Shown: positions 43,126 to 51,198 of the stretch, piece by piece
Numbering within the stretch: position 1 is the stretch's first letter
How the letters are laid out: each line of letters opens with the position of its first letter
NCBI RefSeq assembly: GCF_900110645.1
Contig: NZ_FOFB01000021.1
Span: 51,138-115,137 of the forward strand
Length of the DNA: 64,000 nucleotides
Origin: Neolewinella agarilytica
Lineage (GTDB): Bacteria > Bacteroidota > Bacteroidia > Chitinophagales > Saprospiraceae
Reading direction: 5' to 3'
Made by a program: the position numbers and the translations under genes
The notes under the pieces: generated by a model
The model's database searches: none
What the model was told of the DNA's origin: nothing
The model's input: the letters and a program-made list of their open reading frames with translations, nothing else

Positions 43126-43812
43126 ATGCAACGTTTCCTTACCCTCCTTTTTGCCAATTGCAAGCTCTTCGCTGGGACGCTAGTAGGTCGCTCCGCGACG
43201 CTACCAGGTCCAATTAACTTTAACTGGACTAAGCGGTCCTCGAAGCGTCCTGAAAGGACCTTCGAGCGTCCGCGCTTGCAACTACCCTACCTCCTTATCG
43301 CAACCATGGTAACCTTCACGACCCTCTACATGGCCAGTCCCGTCATCGCATTCCCGACGGAGGCCCCTGGGGAGATCACCTTCATCGGCAATGCCGGCGG
43401 CGACAACCTCTTTACCGTTAACAGCTGGAAATTTGACCGGCTGGAGAACCTCTCCGACCCCGAAAACATCGCCGTTACGGCTACGCTTGACATGACGTCC
43501 ATCACCTGCGACTGGAAAGACCTCGAACGGAATCTGCACAAAAAGAAAGACTACTTCTACAGCAAGAAATTCAATACTACGCAGATCCGAATTGACGGGG
43601 CAGAAATGCAGGAAGACAGTAACTACCTGGCCACGGCGACCCTGACCCTGAAGGGCGTTTCGAAAGAACTACCGCTCACCTTCACGCTCACGGGAGATGG
43701 CCCTTACGAACTCGATGCCCACGCCACGGTGAACCGCCGGAAGTTTAAGTTTACCGGCAACGGACCTAAAGACGAGGTTCCCGTGATGGTAAAAGCTACC
43801 CTGGAGGAGTAA
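43126..43812 (+). CDS. YceI-family protein with a repeat element in its signal region
   Basis: 228 residues if read from 43126. The mature part (GEITFIGNAGGDNLF, LDMTSITCDWKDLERNL, LKGVSKELPLTFTL) is YceI-like lipocalin fold, probably binding a lipid or isoprenoid in the periplasm. The first residues MQRFLTLLFANCK look like the start of a signal peptide. They are followed by about 40 residues encoded by a hairpin element (including KRPERTFERPR), then a second hydrophobic stretch. An internal ATG at 43306 (MVTFTTLYMASPVIAFP) is a plausible functional start. Expression may therefore be altered. Confidence 0.75.
   Translation: MQRFLTLLFANCKLFAGTLVGRSATLPGPINFNWTKRSSKRPERTFERPRLQLPYLLIATMVTFTTLYMASPVIAFPTEAPGEITFIGNAGGDNLFTVNSWKFDRLENLSDPENIAVTATLDMTSITCDWKDLERNLHKKKDYFYSKKFNTTQIRIDGAEMQEDSNYLATATLTLKGVSKELPLTFTLTGDGPYELDAHATVNRRKFKFTGNGPKDEVPVMVKATLEE
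43158..43280. mobile_element. MITE-like hairpin element, copy 2
   Basis: The core 43174-43271 matches the 33362 copy in its ends (GGGACGC..., CGAGCGTCC) and in the block CGAAGCGTCCTGAAAGGACC. The loop differs: a compensating pair GTCCA/TGGAC replaces the copy-1 inner stem. Outer ends TTGCAAGC/GCTTGCAA form terminal inverted repeats. The element lies in frame within the YceI gene. Confidence 0.65.
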
Positions 43813-43881
43813 GCACCCGCCCTGCCGAACCAATCAGGGGGAGTACGGTTTCAGAGAAGACTATTCACCAAGCAGATCATC

Positions 43882-44325
43882 ATGAAAGCTCCCCATTTTC
43901 TCTTTGTCGTACTCTCCCTCTTGCTAACGTCCTGTGCGCCAGATACTCCTCCTGGGGAAGAACCTGAGCAAAACAGGACGGAGCAGGTTGACACCCTTGC
44001 AGCTGCTCCCACTTCGGGCTTGCCCCCGATGGCGGAAAAAGGAGATACCAGCAAAATCCGCCGCATTGTGCTCAATGGCTACACTTGTGGCGACAATTGC
44101 TACCTGCAGTACACGCCGTTGGTCAACGGCGGTCATAATCAGGACGCCCTTTGTTCCACGCCCCTATGCGCCGAATGGGAGGCCTTAGGAGAATTACCCG
44201 ACGAATTACTTGGGCAGGAAGCAATTGCCAGGTTCTCCGTCGCGCCACAATACGATGGTGCCGGGGAAGTGATGCAAGAAGATTTTCCCAGTATTGTTGA
44301 GCTTCAGTTAGCCGAGCCACAATAA
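43882..44325 (+). CDS. Small lipoprotein of unknown function
   Basis: 147 residues. Lipoprotein signal (FVVLSLLLTSCAP), then a low-complexity stretch rich in Pro, Glu and Ala, then a compact domain with four cysteines in NGYTCGDNCYLQY and ALCSTPLCAEW, suggesting two disulfides. I do not recognise a family. Predicted anchored to a membrane facing the periplasm. It follows the YceI gene on the same strand and ends just before a dispersed motif and the 148-bp array. Confidence 0.7.
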   Translation: MKAPHFLFVVLSLLLTSCAPDTPPGEEPEQNRTEQVDTLAAAPTSGLPPMAEKGDTSKIRRIVLNGYTCGDNCYLQYTPLVNGGHNQDALCSTPLCAEWEALGELPDELLGQEAIARFSVAPQYDGAGEVMQEDFPSIVELQLAEPQ

Positions 44326-44328
44326 GGC

Positions 44329-44346
44329 GGCGCGGACGCAGGTGCA
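44329..44346 (-). repeat. Dispersed motif copy
   Basis: GGCGCGGACGCAGGTGCA, three bases after the lipoprotein gene stop and just before the 148-bp array. Confidence 0.75.
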
Positions 44347-44361
44347 GGGGAAGGTTAAAGA

Positions 44362-46254
44362 GCCTGCACGGTTAACGTCGCTGCCTGGTAGAGACGCTAT
44401 GCGTCGAAACGCGAACGGGGCCGAAGGCTCCCGGAGCGTGTGTCGTTCTTTGGCCATGGTTGCCTGCACGGGCAAAGTCGATTTCGCTCCCTTGCCCGGC
44501 TCGACGCATAGCGTCTCGACCAATGACACCCCCTGGTGGAGACGCTATGCGTCGAACCGCGAACGGGGCCGAAGGCTCCCGGAGCGTGTATCGTTCTTTG
44601 GCCGTGGTTGCCTGCACGGGCAAAGTCGCTCCCGCTCCCTTGCCCGGCTCGACGCATAGCGTCTCCACCAATGACTAACCCTGGTGGAGACGCTATGCGT
44701 CGAAACGCGAACGGGGCCGAAGGCTCCCGGAGCGTGTCTCATTCTTTGGCCATGGTTGCCTGCACGGGCAAAGTCGCTTTCGCTCCCTTGCCCGGCTCGA
44801 CGCATAGCGTCTCGACCAATGACTAACCCTGGTGGAGACGCTATGCGTCGAACCGCGAACGGGGCCGAAGGCTCCCGGAGCGTGTCTCCTTCTTTTGCCG
44901 TGGTTGCCTGCACGGTCAAAGTCGATTTCGCTCCCTTGCCCGGCTCGACGCATAGCGTCTCGACCAATGACTAACCCTGGTGGAGACGCTATGCGTCGAA
45001 CCGCGAACGGGGCCGAAGGCTCCCGGAGCGTGTCTCCTTCTTTTGCCGTGGTTGCCTGCACGGTCAAAGTCGATTTCGCTCCCTTGCCCGGCTCGACGCA
45101 TAGCGTCTCGACCAATGACTAACCCTGGTGGAGACGCTATGCGTCGAACCGCGAACGGGGCCGAAGGCTCCCGGAGCGTGTCTCCTTCTTTTGCCATGGT
45201 TGCCTGCACGGGCAAAGTCGCTTCCGCTCCCTTGCCCGGCTCGACGCATAGCGTCTCCACCAAGGACTAACCCTGGTAGAGACGCTATGCGTCGAACCGC
45301 GAACGGGGCCGAAGGCTCCCGGAGCGTGTCTCCTTCTTTTGCCATGGTTGCCTGCACGGGCAAAGTCGCTTCCGCTCCCTTGCCCGGCTCGACGCATAGC
45401 GTCTCCACCAAGGACTAACCCTGGTAGAGACGCTATGCGTCGAACCGCGAACGGGGCCGAAGGCTCCCGGAGCGTGTCTCCTTCTTTTGCCATGGTTGCC
45501 TGCACGGGCAAAGTCGCTTCCGCTCCCTTGCCCGGCTCGACGCATAGCGTCTCGACCAATGACTAACCCTGGTGGAGACGCTATGCGTCGAAACGCGAAC
45601 GGGGCCGAAGGCTCCCGGAGCGTGTCCCCTTCTTTTGCCGTGGTTGCCTGCACGGGCAAAGTCGCTCCCGCTCCCTTGCCCGGTTCGACGCATAGCGTCT
45701 CGACCAATGACTAACCCTGGTGGAGACGCTATGCGTCGAACCGCGAACGGGGCCGAAGGCTCCCGGAGCGTGTCTCCTTCTTTTGCCATGGTTGCCTGCA
45801 CGGGCAAAGTCGCTCCCGCTCCCTTGCCCGGCTCGACGCATAGCGTCTCCACCAATGACTAACCCTGGTGGAGACGCTATGCGTCGAACCGCGAACGGGG
45901 CCGAAGGCTCCCGGAGCGTGTGTCGTTCTTTGGCCATGGTTGCCTGCACGGTCAAAGTCGCTTCCGCTCCCTTCCCCGGCTCGACGCATAGCGTCTCGAC
46001 CAATGACTAACCCTGGTGGAGACGCTATGCGTCGAACCGCGAACGGGGCCGAAGGCTCCCGGAGCGTGTATCGTTCTTTTGCCGTGGTTGCCTGCACGGG
46101 CAAAGTCGCTTCCGCTCCCTTGCCCGGCTCGACGCATAGCGTCTCCACCAATGACTAACCCTGGTGGAGACGCTATGCGTCGAAACGCGAACGGGGCCGA
46201 AGGCTCCCGGAGCGTGTATCGTTCTTTTGCCGTGGTTGCCTGCACGGGCAAACC
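44362..46254. repeat. 148-bp tandem repeat array (12 complete units plus partial ends)
   Basis: The block GAGACGCTATGCGTCGA starts at 44391 and then every 148 bases without an indel to 46167. A partial unit precedes (from about 44362) and the last breaks off near 46254. Each unit also carries TCGACGCATAGCGTCTC, its exact 17-base complement, so unit junctions can fold into 17-bp stems with a 21-base loop (e.g. 44649-44703). The arms are invariant, while interior bases vary. Frames on both strands are open because 148 is not divisible by 3, and no frame is consistently conserved; I judge it non-coding. Confidence 0.95.
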
Positions 46255-47036
46255 AATCCTCCTCTCTTGCGGCTCAACAGATAAATCCAGGGCGGCAAAC
46301 AAGACTTATAATGCTCCCAGTTTCCCGGCGGGTGCCCCGCCCCATCTGCCGTCTCCTCCTCGTAGCGTTCAACCGCCAGTCCTCGGGCAATCAAGCCGTT
46401 CACAATGGTAGACATCGTATGCCGATACTCCTGCGGACTTTCCAGCTTCACCCGCTCGTTATCTGACGAGGTAAAACGCCAGTGGGGATCCACCGTCCGG
46501 ATGGGATAACCGTCTTTATAGGGCTGCCAGATGGGATAACCTTTTCCCTCCCATAGTTCTTCCGTAGCCCACTCCTCTTCCCAGCAACCGTTTTTCCAGG
46601 AGCCATGTACGTAGGGGTTGTGAAACATGATGTCATACAAACCTCCCTGCTTCAGCACCCGGGCGACTTCATCAAAGACTTGCCCCACCTCCGGGATGTA
46701 ATTGATCGAGTAGGGCTGATATACCACGTCGAATTCCTCGTCCGCGCAAAAGGACAGGTCTCTCATGTCCGACTTAACAACCCGCATCTCCTTACCGTAT
46801 TGCTCCGAGACGAGCCGGTCCTTCTCCAGCTGCAGCTCACTAAAGTCTACCACCGTCACCTCCGCCCCCAACAAAGCAAAGGCAATGCTTTGCTGTCCCC
46901 CACCCGACGCCAGACAAAGCACCTTCTTCCCCCTCAGTTCCTCCGCGTAAAAGCCCCTCCGGTTAATGTACGCCTTCGCCTCCTCTACCGTCAGCTCCAG
47001 CTTCGGCTGGGAACAGAGGACGCCGTTTTTCGCCAA
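46173..47036 (-). CDS. Class I SAM-dependent methyltransferase, damaged at both ends
   Basis: 287 residues. SAM motif VLCLASGGGQQSIAFALLGA, acidic VTVVDFSELQL, FDVVYQPYSINYIPEV and LKQGGLYDIMFHNPY are typical of small-molecule methyltransferases. The natural C-terminus seems to be near CLPPWIYLLSRK; the remaining about 27 residues are translated from the satellite, where the stop lies. Upstream, the family block KWDALAKNGVLCSQP is complete only if a -1 shift occurs at the A6 run (47047-47052), joining the ATG at 47083; otherwise TTG at 47036 would be the start. Likely a decaying or misread gene; substrate unknown. Confidence 0.7.
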   Translation of the reverse strand: MAKNGVLCSQPKLELTVEEAKAYINRRGFYAEELRGKKVLCLASGGGQQSIAFALLGAEVTVVDFSELQLEKDRLVSEQYGKEMRVVKSDMRDLSFCADEEFDVVYQPYSINYIPEVGQVFDEVARVLKQGGLYDIMFHNPYVHGSWKNGCWEEEWATEELWEGKGYPIWQPYKDGYPIRTVDPHWRFTSSDNERVKLESPQEYRHTMSTIVNGLIARGLAVERYEEETADGAGHPPGNWEHYKSCLPPWIYLLSRKRGGLVCPCRQPRQKNDTRSGSLRPRSRFDA

Positions 47037-47148
47037 GGCGTCCCACTTTTTTCGTTCTGTTGGGTTGGGTTGGTGGGGGGCATGGTTGGTTGTTTTTTGC
47101 TTTTTTAGGGCGTTTTTTGAAGATTACGCCTTAGGGGAAGGGCTCAAT

Positions 47149-47316
47149 TTAAATCAGAATTTCTGCTTTAGAGTGGTCGGGGCTTAGGGGAAGTGTACAG
47201 TAGAGCGTAGCAGCACTGATTTGGTATTCTCGACACAGGTCATCGATTTTTGCTCCGGCGTCCCATTTAGCCAGAACCTCAAGTTTTTGAGACTTTGTGA
47301 ATTTACTTTTCCGCAT
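47149..47316 (-). pseudogene. IS3-type orfA (HTH) relic, truncated
   Basis: A 55-codon frame beginning MRKSKFTKSQKLEVLAKW, then DLCREYQISAATLY: the N-terminal helix-turn-helix of an IS3-family OrfA, ending where the usual FYxWK motif should continue. The rest of orfA and all of orfB are missing. Just at the break the DNA reads TGTACACTTCCC, and a related sequence in the same orientation lies upstream of the start (47383-47394). The frame is too short to be a functional transposase gene. Confidence 0.8.
47188..47199 (-). repeat. IS-end-like sequence at the orfA break
   Basis: The reverse strand reads TGTACACTTCCC, 10 or 11 of 12 bases like the copy at 47383-47394 and in the same orientation. 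This suggests a second element end joined to the truncated orfA. Confidence 0.5.
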
Positions 47317-47382
47317 GTTGGCGCGATTTAGAAGATGAGTAAGATAAGGTTATCTTTCTACTAAACTTTGGTTGCGCTCAAT

Positions 47383-47394
47383 GGGAAGCGTACA
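47383..47394 (-). repeat. IS-end-like sequence upstream of the orfA relic
   Basis: The reverse strand reads TGTACGCTTCCC, about 67 bases upstream of the orfA ATG, where an IS left end would be expected. Confidence 0.5.
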
Positions 47395-47563
47395 GTGCAT
47401 CCGGCAACTCCTAAGTATCCTATCAACATCCTGAAAATCCAACTCCCCTGGCCTTTAATAGAATGAGGGAATGAATGAGTGAATGAGAGAATGCGCCCTC
47501 GGCTCCAGAATTCTACCATTCTAATCCCTTGAGTGTTGTGCCCCGCAAGCATACAGAAAACCT

Positions 47564-50074
47564 TCACCTTACCAACACCACCTCCCCTCTCCGATCGATT
47601 ACCTGCCCGTTAATCAACTCTGCCCGCAGCTGAAAGACGTAGGTTCCCGTGCCGTGCTCCTCCCCCGCCCAGCCGGCGCCCTGGCTGGAGGTGTGGACGA
47701 GGTTCCCCCAGCGGTCATAGATCTCCACCTCGAGGAGGCGGGCGACCTCCGGCCCCAGGCCGGGCCGCCAGACATCGTTGACCCCGTCGCCATTGGGGCT
47801 AAAGGCGGTGGGCAGATACAAGCGGGGAGCGCTGTCGGACACCAAAAAGGACAGGCTGTCGGTAGCGACACAGCCCGCCGCCGTGGTGGCTTCCAGATGT
47901 ACGCTGCCGGAGGTCAGCGGCTGCAGGCGGACGGTCGGGCAATCGGCGCAGGTCAGCGAGTCGGGGCTGCTCCAGCGATAGGTGGAAAGTCCGGTCGAGG
48001 AGGTTGGGGCCGTGGTCAGGGAGAGCTCGTCTCCGAGGCGAACGAAGGCTGGGCCAACGATCTCCACTCGCACCGGCGCTGCCTCCGGCAGCGTCACCTG
48101 GCGAAAGACCTCGCAGCCGGTGGAGTCCCGTAAGACGAACTGGTAGTTGCCGGCGGGAAGGCTGTCGGCAAGGTTGGGCCGAAAGGGGCCGTCGGGCAGC
48201 AACTTCAGACTGCCAGCGCCCGGAGGCGTGACAACGATGCGGCCGTCATGGCCATCAGGGCAAGTTGGTGGTATGACGGAGAAATCAATCCCGCTACCAC
48301 CCGTTTCTTCGACTTTAATATTGAGTGTAGTGGGGTTGCAGCCCAGGGCATCATTAACGGTGAGTTGGTAATTCCCGGGCAGGAGGTTAGCCAGCGGACC
48401 ATTGGCGGTGGGATCAGACCAGGTGTATCGGTAGGGGAATTCTCCGCCCGTAACGTCTACCCGCACCTCGGCCGTCCGCAGCCCGCAACGGCGAACAACC
48501 TGATAACGGCCCTCCGGCCCGTCGGAAACCGCCAACTCCAGTTGCTGAATCGAGTCGCAGCCCGGGATTAGCCCGGCGGTGGTGTCCGCATACACCCCGG
48601 AAATCGTTCGCCAGCGGCTGCCGATAAATACGGAGTCTCCCCGACAGATCGCCGTCCGTCCGAAGGTCCGGATGGAACAGTCTTCGCAGGAGACATCACA
48701 ATCGTCAAAGACCGTTATCGTGCCGGGGCCGGAGGCTGAGTTGCGGGAGGGCCAGTCTTCGGCCTGCTCGGCAACCTGCAGGGGGATGGTTTCCCAGACG
48801 GCGGAGAGGGTGCTGACCGCAATGCTTAAGTCCTGGGTGCTTAGACAGGGATTATCCGTATTGCCGAGGGCATCCAGCTGCAACAGCATTCCTTCGCGGG
48901 GCCGCCCTTCGCTGAAGCCATAGGAGCCCAGAATGCTGATGCCGAAATCGTCAGCCAGCAACTGCTGGTTGGCGCGGAGGTAGATAGTGGCGTTGCCCGG
49001 CGGCTCGTAGGCGCGGGCCCAGACGACCTGTCCGGAAGCGTCAAGTTGGATCAGGAAGGGATCCCGCTTTCCGATGAGACGGAAGCCGTAGGCCAATAGT
49101 CCTCCGCGATAGGGAACCAGCTCTACGGCCTCTTCTCCGGTGTAGTTCGTGACGTCGTAGCGTCGGGTCCACAGCTCCGTCCCGCCGGTGGTGAAGGCTG
49201 CTAATAGCATGGAGGTATTCGTGGACCCCGTAATGTTGCCGATGTTTCCCCAGTGGAGGACGTAGACTACGTCGTTAACGACTTCCACGTCGAAGGACAA
49301 TAAGCGGGCGGTAACGGAGCCGGATGCGGGGCCGCTTCTGGTCCATAGAGGCATACCTTCCGCGTTAAGGCGGCTGATGCCCGCGCGGGCATCGCGCGAG
49401 CGGCCGACACCGGAGATGTTGCCACAGGCGTACAACTCACCATCTGGCGTTTGCAGCACGTCGATGAAGCCTTCGTCTCCCAGGTGATCGTAGCGAAGGC
49501 TTGGGCTTACCTCCAACCCGGTTTGTGGATCCACCCGCATCAGGAGCGCAGAGTTGAACACCGGCGCGGGCGTACCAAAACGGCTGCCGCTGATCAGGTA
49601 TTCATCATTGGCTGTGAGCTTGATGCCCGTTCCCTGGGAGGAAAAGTCCGCTACCCGCAGATACAGTACCCGGTCCGCCAGCGGATCATAGCGCAGCAGA
49701 AAAGCCTGCTGCAGATTAGGATCGTTGAAGACGGAACCAACGGCGGCGATCATCCCCTGCCGGTCAATGATGACCTCACCGATGGTAGACAGCTCCGTGC
49801 TCAGGCTGGGCCGGCTGATGGTGCGTCGCCAACGCAGTTCACCGGTGGCGCTGATACGGGAAAAGAAGAGGTCTCCGCCAACGGTTCCGCCCAGCAATAC
49901 ATCGCCACTCCCGCCGGTATAGCGAATGATGCTGGAGACGCGGACGTCCGCGCTGGTATCGTCCCTGAAGAAATGAGCAAAAGTTTCTCCGGTACATCCA
50001 TCTCCCATTTGAGCCGTCAGGATGAGCGGCCAAAGCATAAGCCCCAGGAATAGTGTACGTAATGCAGGTAACAT
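47564..50074 (-). CDS. Secreted protein with SprB-like repeat and type IX (type B) sorting domain
   Basis: 836 residues. Signal peptide (LMLWPLILTAQ); an N-terminal half of WD/PQQ-like beta blades (GDLFFSRISATGELRWRRT, DPFLIQLDASGQVVWARAY). A central SprB-type repeat follows (GGEFPYRYTWSDPTANG, LPGNYQLTVNDALGCN). The C-terminal gliding-associated domain reads YLPTAFSPNGDGVNDVWRP, IYDRWGNLVH and GTYVFQLRAEL, ending GEVVLVR. This C-terminus directs type IX secretion with the type-B pathway in Bacteroidota. Probably an extracellular, surface-delivered protein of unknown target. Cys-rich segment VSCEDCSIR in the middle. Confidence 0.88.
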   Translation of the reverse strand: MLPALRTLFLGLMLWPLILTAQMGDGCTGETFAHFFRDDTSADVRVSSIIRYTGGSGDVLLGGTVGGDLFFSRISATGELRWRRTISRPSLSTELSTIGEVIIDRQGMIAAVGSVFNDPNLQQAFLLRYDPLADRVLYLRVADFSSQGTGIKLTANDEYLISGSRFGTPAPVFNSALLMRVDPQTGLEVSPSLRYDHLGDEGFIDVLQTPDGELYACGNISGVGRSRDARAGISRLNAEGMPLWTRSGPASGSVTARLLSFDVEVVNDVVYVLHWGNIGNITGSTNTSMLLAAFTTGGTELWTRRYDVTNYTGEEAVELVPYRGGLLAYGFRLIGKRDPFLIQLDASGQVVWARAYEPPGNATIYLRANQQLLADDFGISILGSYGFSEGRPREGMLLQLDALGNTDNPCLSTQDLSIAVSTLSAVWETIPLQVAEQAEDWPSRNSASGPGTITVFDDCDVSCEDCSIRTFGRTAICRGDSVFIGSRWRTISGVYADTTAGLIPGCDSIQQLELAVSDGPEGRYQVVRRCGLRTAEVRVDVTGGEFPYRYTWSDPTANGPLANLLPGNYQLTVNDALGCNPTTLNIKVEETGGSGIDFSVIPPTCPDGHDGRIVVTPPGAGSLKLLPDGPFRPNLADSLPAGNYQFVLRDSTGCEVFRQVTLPEAAPVRVEIVGPAFVRLGDELSLTTAPTSSTGLSTYRWSSPDSLTCADCPTVRLQPLTSGSVHLEATTAAGCVATDSLSFLVSDSAPRLYLPTAFSPNGDGVNDVWRPGLGPEVARLLEVEIYDRWGNLVHTSSQGAGWAGEEHGTGTYVFQLRAELINGQVIDRRGEVVLVR

Positions 50075-50569
50075 GATTCCGTGACAAGATACGGAATGGG
50101 ATTGGGTAAGGATATTAACTGGGAGGATTGGATTTGTCGGATTGAAATAGGATGATTAGGAAAAATCCCTCCGCGTGAATAAATCGTCGCAAAGCGACCT
50201 GAGCAAAAGCAATTTTCACTTAGCCTTCAGGCAAAAAAAGAGAGGGCCCGATCTGAGATCGTACCCTCCTAGAAAAACACCTAAAACCCATATTCATATC
50301 ATGAAAAACCTGTTTTTTTGCCTTTTGCCCGGATGCTGCTTCATTCAGCAGCGTTTCCCTCCGGAAGACACATTTCTGACGAACAGATTTTCATTTAGTA
50401 ACACCCCTACTTACGTTATTAAACCGTTAAGAGGTTTTACACTTCTAAAAAACACCCCTAAAAAGACACTTTTTACAACAAAATGTCGATTTTAGGATTT
50501 TTAATTTTGCATTTTCTTCAAAATCAAAATTTAATTTTTCAATTATTTTATAAAATTGGTTGCCCAATC
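50075..50569. other. 495-bp region between divergent genes, partly AT-rich
   Basis: Contains a weak hairpin at 50242-50268 (GAGGG...CCCTC around CGATCTGAGATCG) and a strongly AT-rich block at about 50460-50560, probably the promoter of the PNPOx-like gene. An open frame with ATG at 50301 (MKNLFFCLLPGCC...) has no support beyond length and is not called a gene. Confidence 0.55.
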
Positions 50570-51172
50570 ATGAGTGTATTGACTTTAGGAGGTGAAAAGC
50601 TATGGAAAAGAGGCTGGGAGCTGCTAAAAAGAGGCGCCGTAGACAAGCGTCACGACTTCAATCTTGCCGTTCTTTGCTCCGTTACGGCTTCCCTGCACCC
50701 GCGTTCGCGCACCCTTGTGTTACGGAAAGCACTGGAAGAGGAGGGGGAGCTTTGGTGCTACACCGACAAACGTTCAGAAAAAGCGGAGGCCGTTAATGCC
50801 GGACGAGACACCCTGAGCTGGACCTTTTGGTCTCCCCGCCACAATATTCAGTTTAATGGCTCGGGGAGGTCTCACTGGCTTGGAGCCGAAGAAAGTCAGC
50901 AGCTTTTTGCCGCACTACCCCGTCACTCCCGTAAAGCTTATGCAACCTTATCCGCTCCGGGTAGTCCGGCAGTTGAAGGAGACAGCGGCCTACCCACCGA
51001 CTGGAAAAAGAGGAACCTTGCTGCCACCAACTACGCTGCAGACAATTTCGGGGTGCTCATCACCCACCTTACTGAGGTTGAAATACTGTTTCTTTCCCGG
51101 GACGGTCACCAACGCCTCAGCGCCAAAAGACAGCCATTCAGAACATGGGAGTTCCAATGGCTTGTTCCATAA
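50570..51172 (+). CDS. Pyridoxamine 5'-phosphate oxidase-like flavin-binding protein
   Basis: 200 residues from the ATG at 50570 (MSVLTLGGEKLWKRGWEL), chosen because the upstream extension is AT-rich and not family-like. Split-barrel features: DFNLAVLCSV, TLVLRKALEEEGELWCYTDKR, a phosphate-binding region SEKAEAVN and SWTFWSPRHNIQFNGSG, as in PNPOx-family FMN proteins. Specific reaction unclear; it could be a general FMN-dependent oxidase/reductase. It lies 26 bp before the secreted CotH-like gene, possibly an operon. A degenerate dispersed motif lies at 50693. Confidence 0.8.
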   Translation: MSVLTLGGEKLWKRGWELLKRGAVDKRHDFNLAVLCSVTASLHPRSRTLVLRKALEEEGELWCYTDKRSEKAEAVNAGRDTLSWTFWSPRHNIQFNGSGRSHWLGAEESQQLFAALPRHSRKAYATLSAPGSPAVEGDSGLPTDWKKRNLAATNYAADNFGVLITHLTEVEILFLSRDGHQRLSAKRQPFRTWEFQWLVP

Positions 51173-51198
51173 TTATCCGGAGGCTTATCTTTCAGGCG

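Larger units (their letters stand above)
47084..47563. other. 480-bp region with IS relic
   Basis: Apart from the orfA relic and the two end-like sequences, it holds a GAATGA-type short tandem run near 47461-47490. No other gene is seen. Confidence 0.6.

Noticed and set aside
44391..46254. CRISPR array
   Set aside because: Units are 148 bp and entirely repeated; there are no short repeats with unique spacers, and no cas genes.
44342..46302. Many 96- to 140-residue frames on both strands across the 148-bp array
   Set aside because: 148 is not a multiple of 3, so frames rotate and the same DNA is read in all frames; no family match and arms conserved at DNA level point to non-coding repeats.
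50175..50495. A 106-residue frame (ATG at 50301, MKNLFFCLLPGCC) as a gene or leader peptide
   Set aside because: No family resemblance, AT-rich context, and its hairpin lacks a clear attenuator layout.
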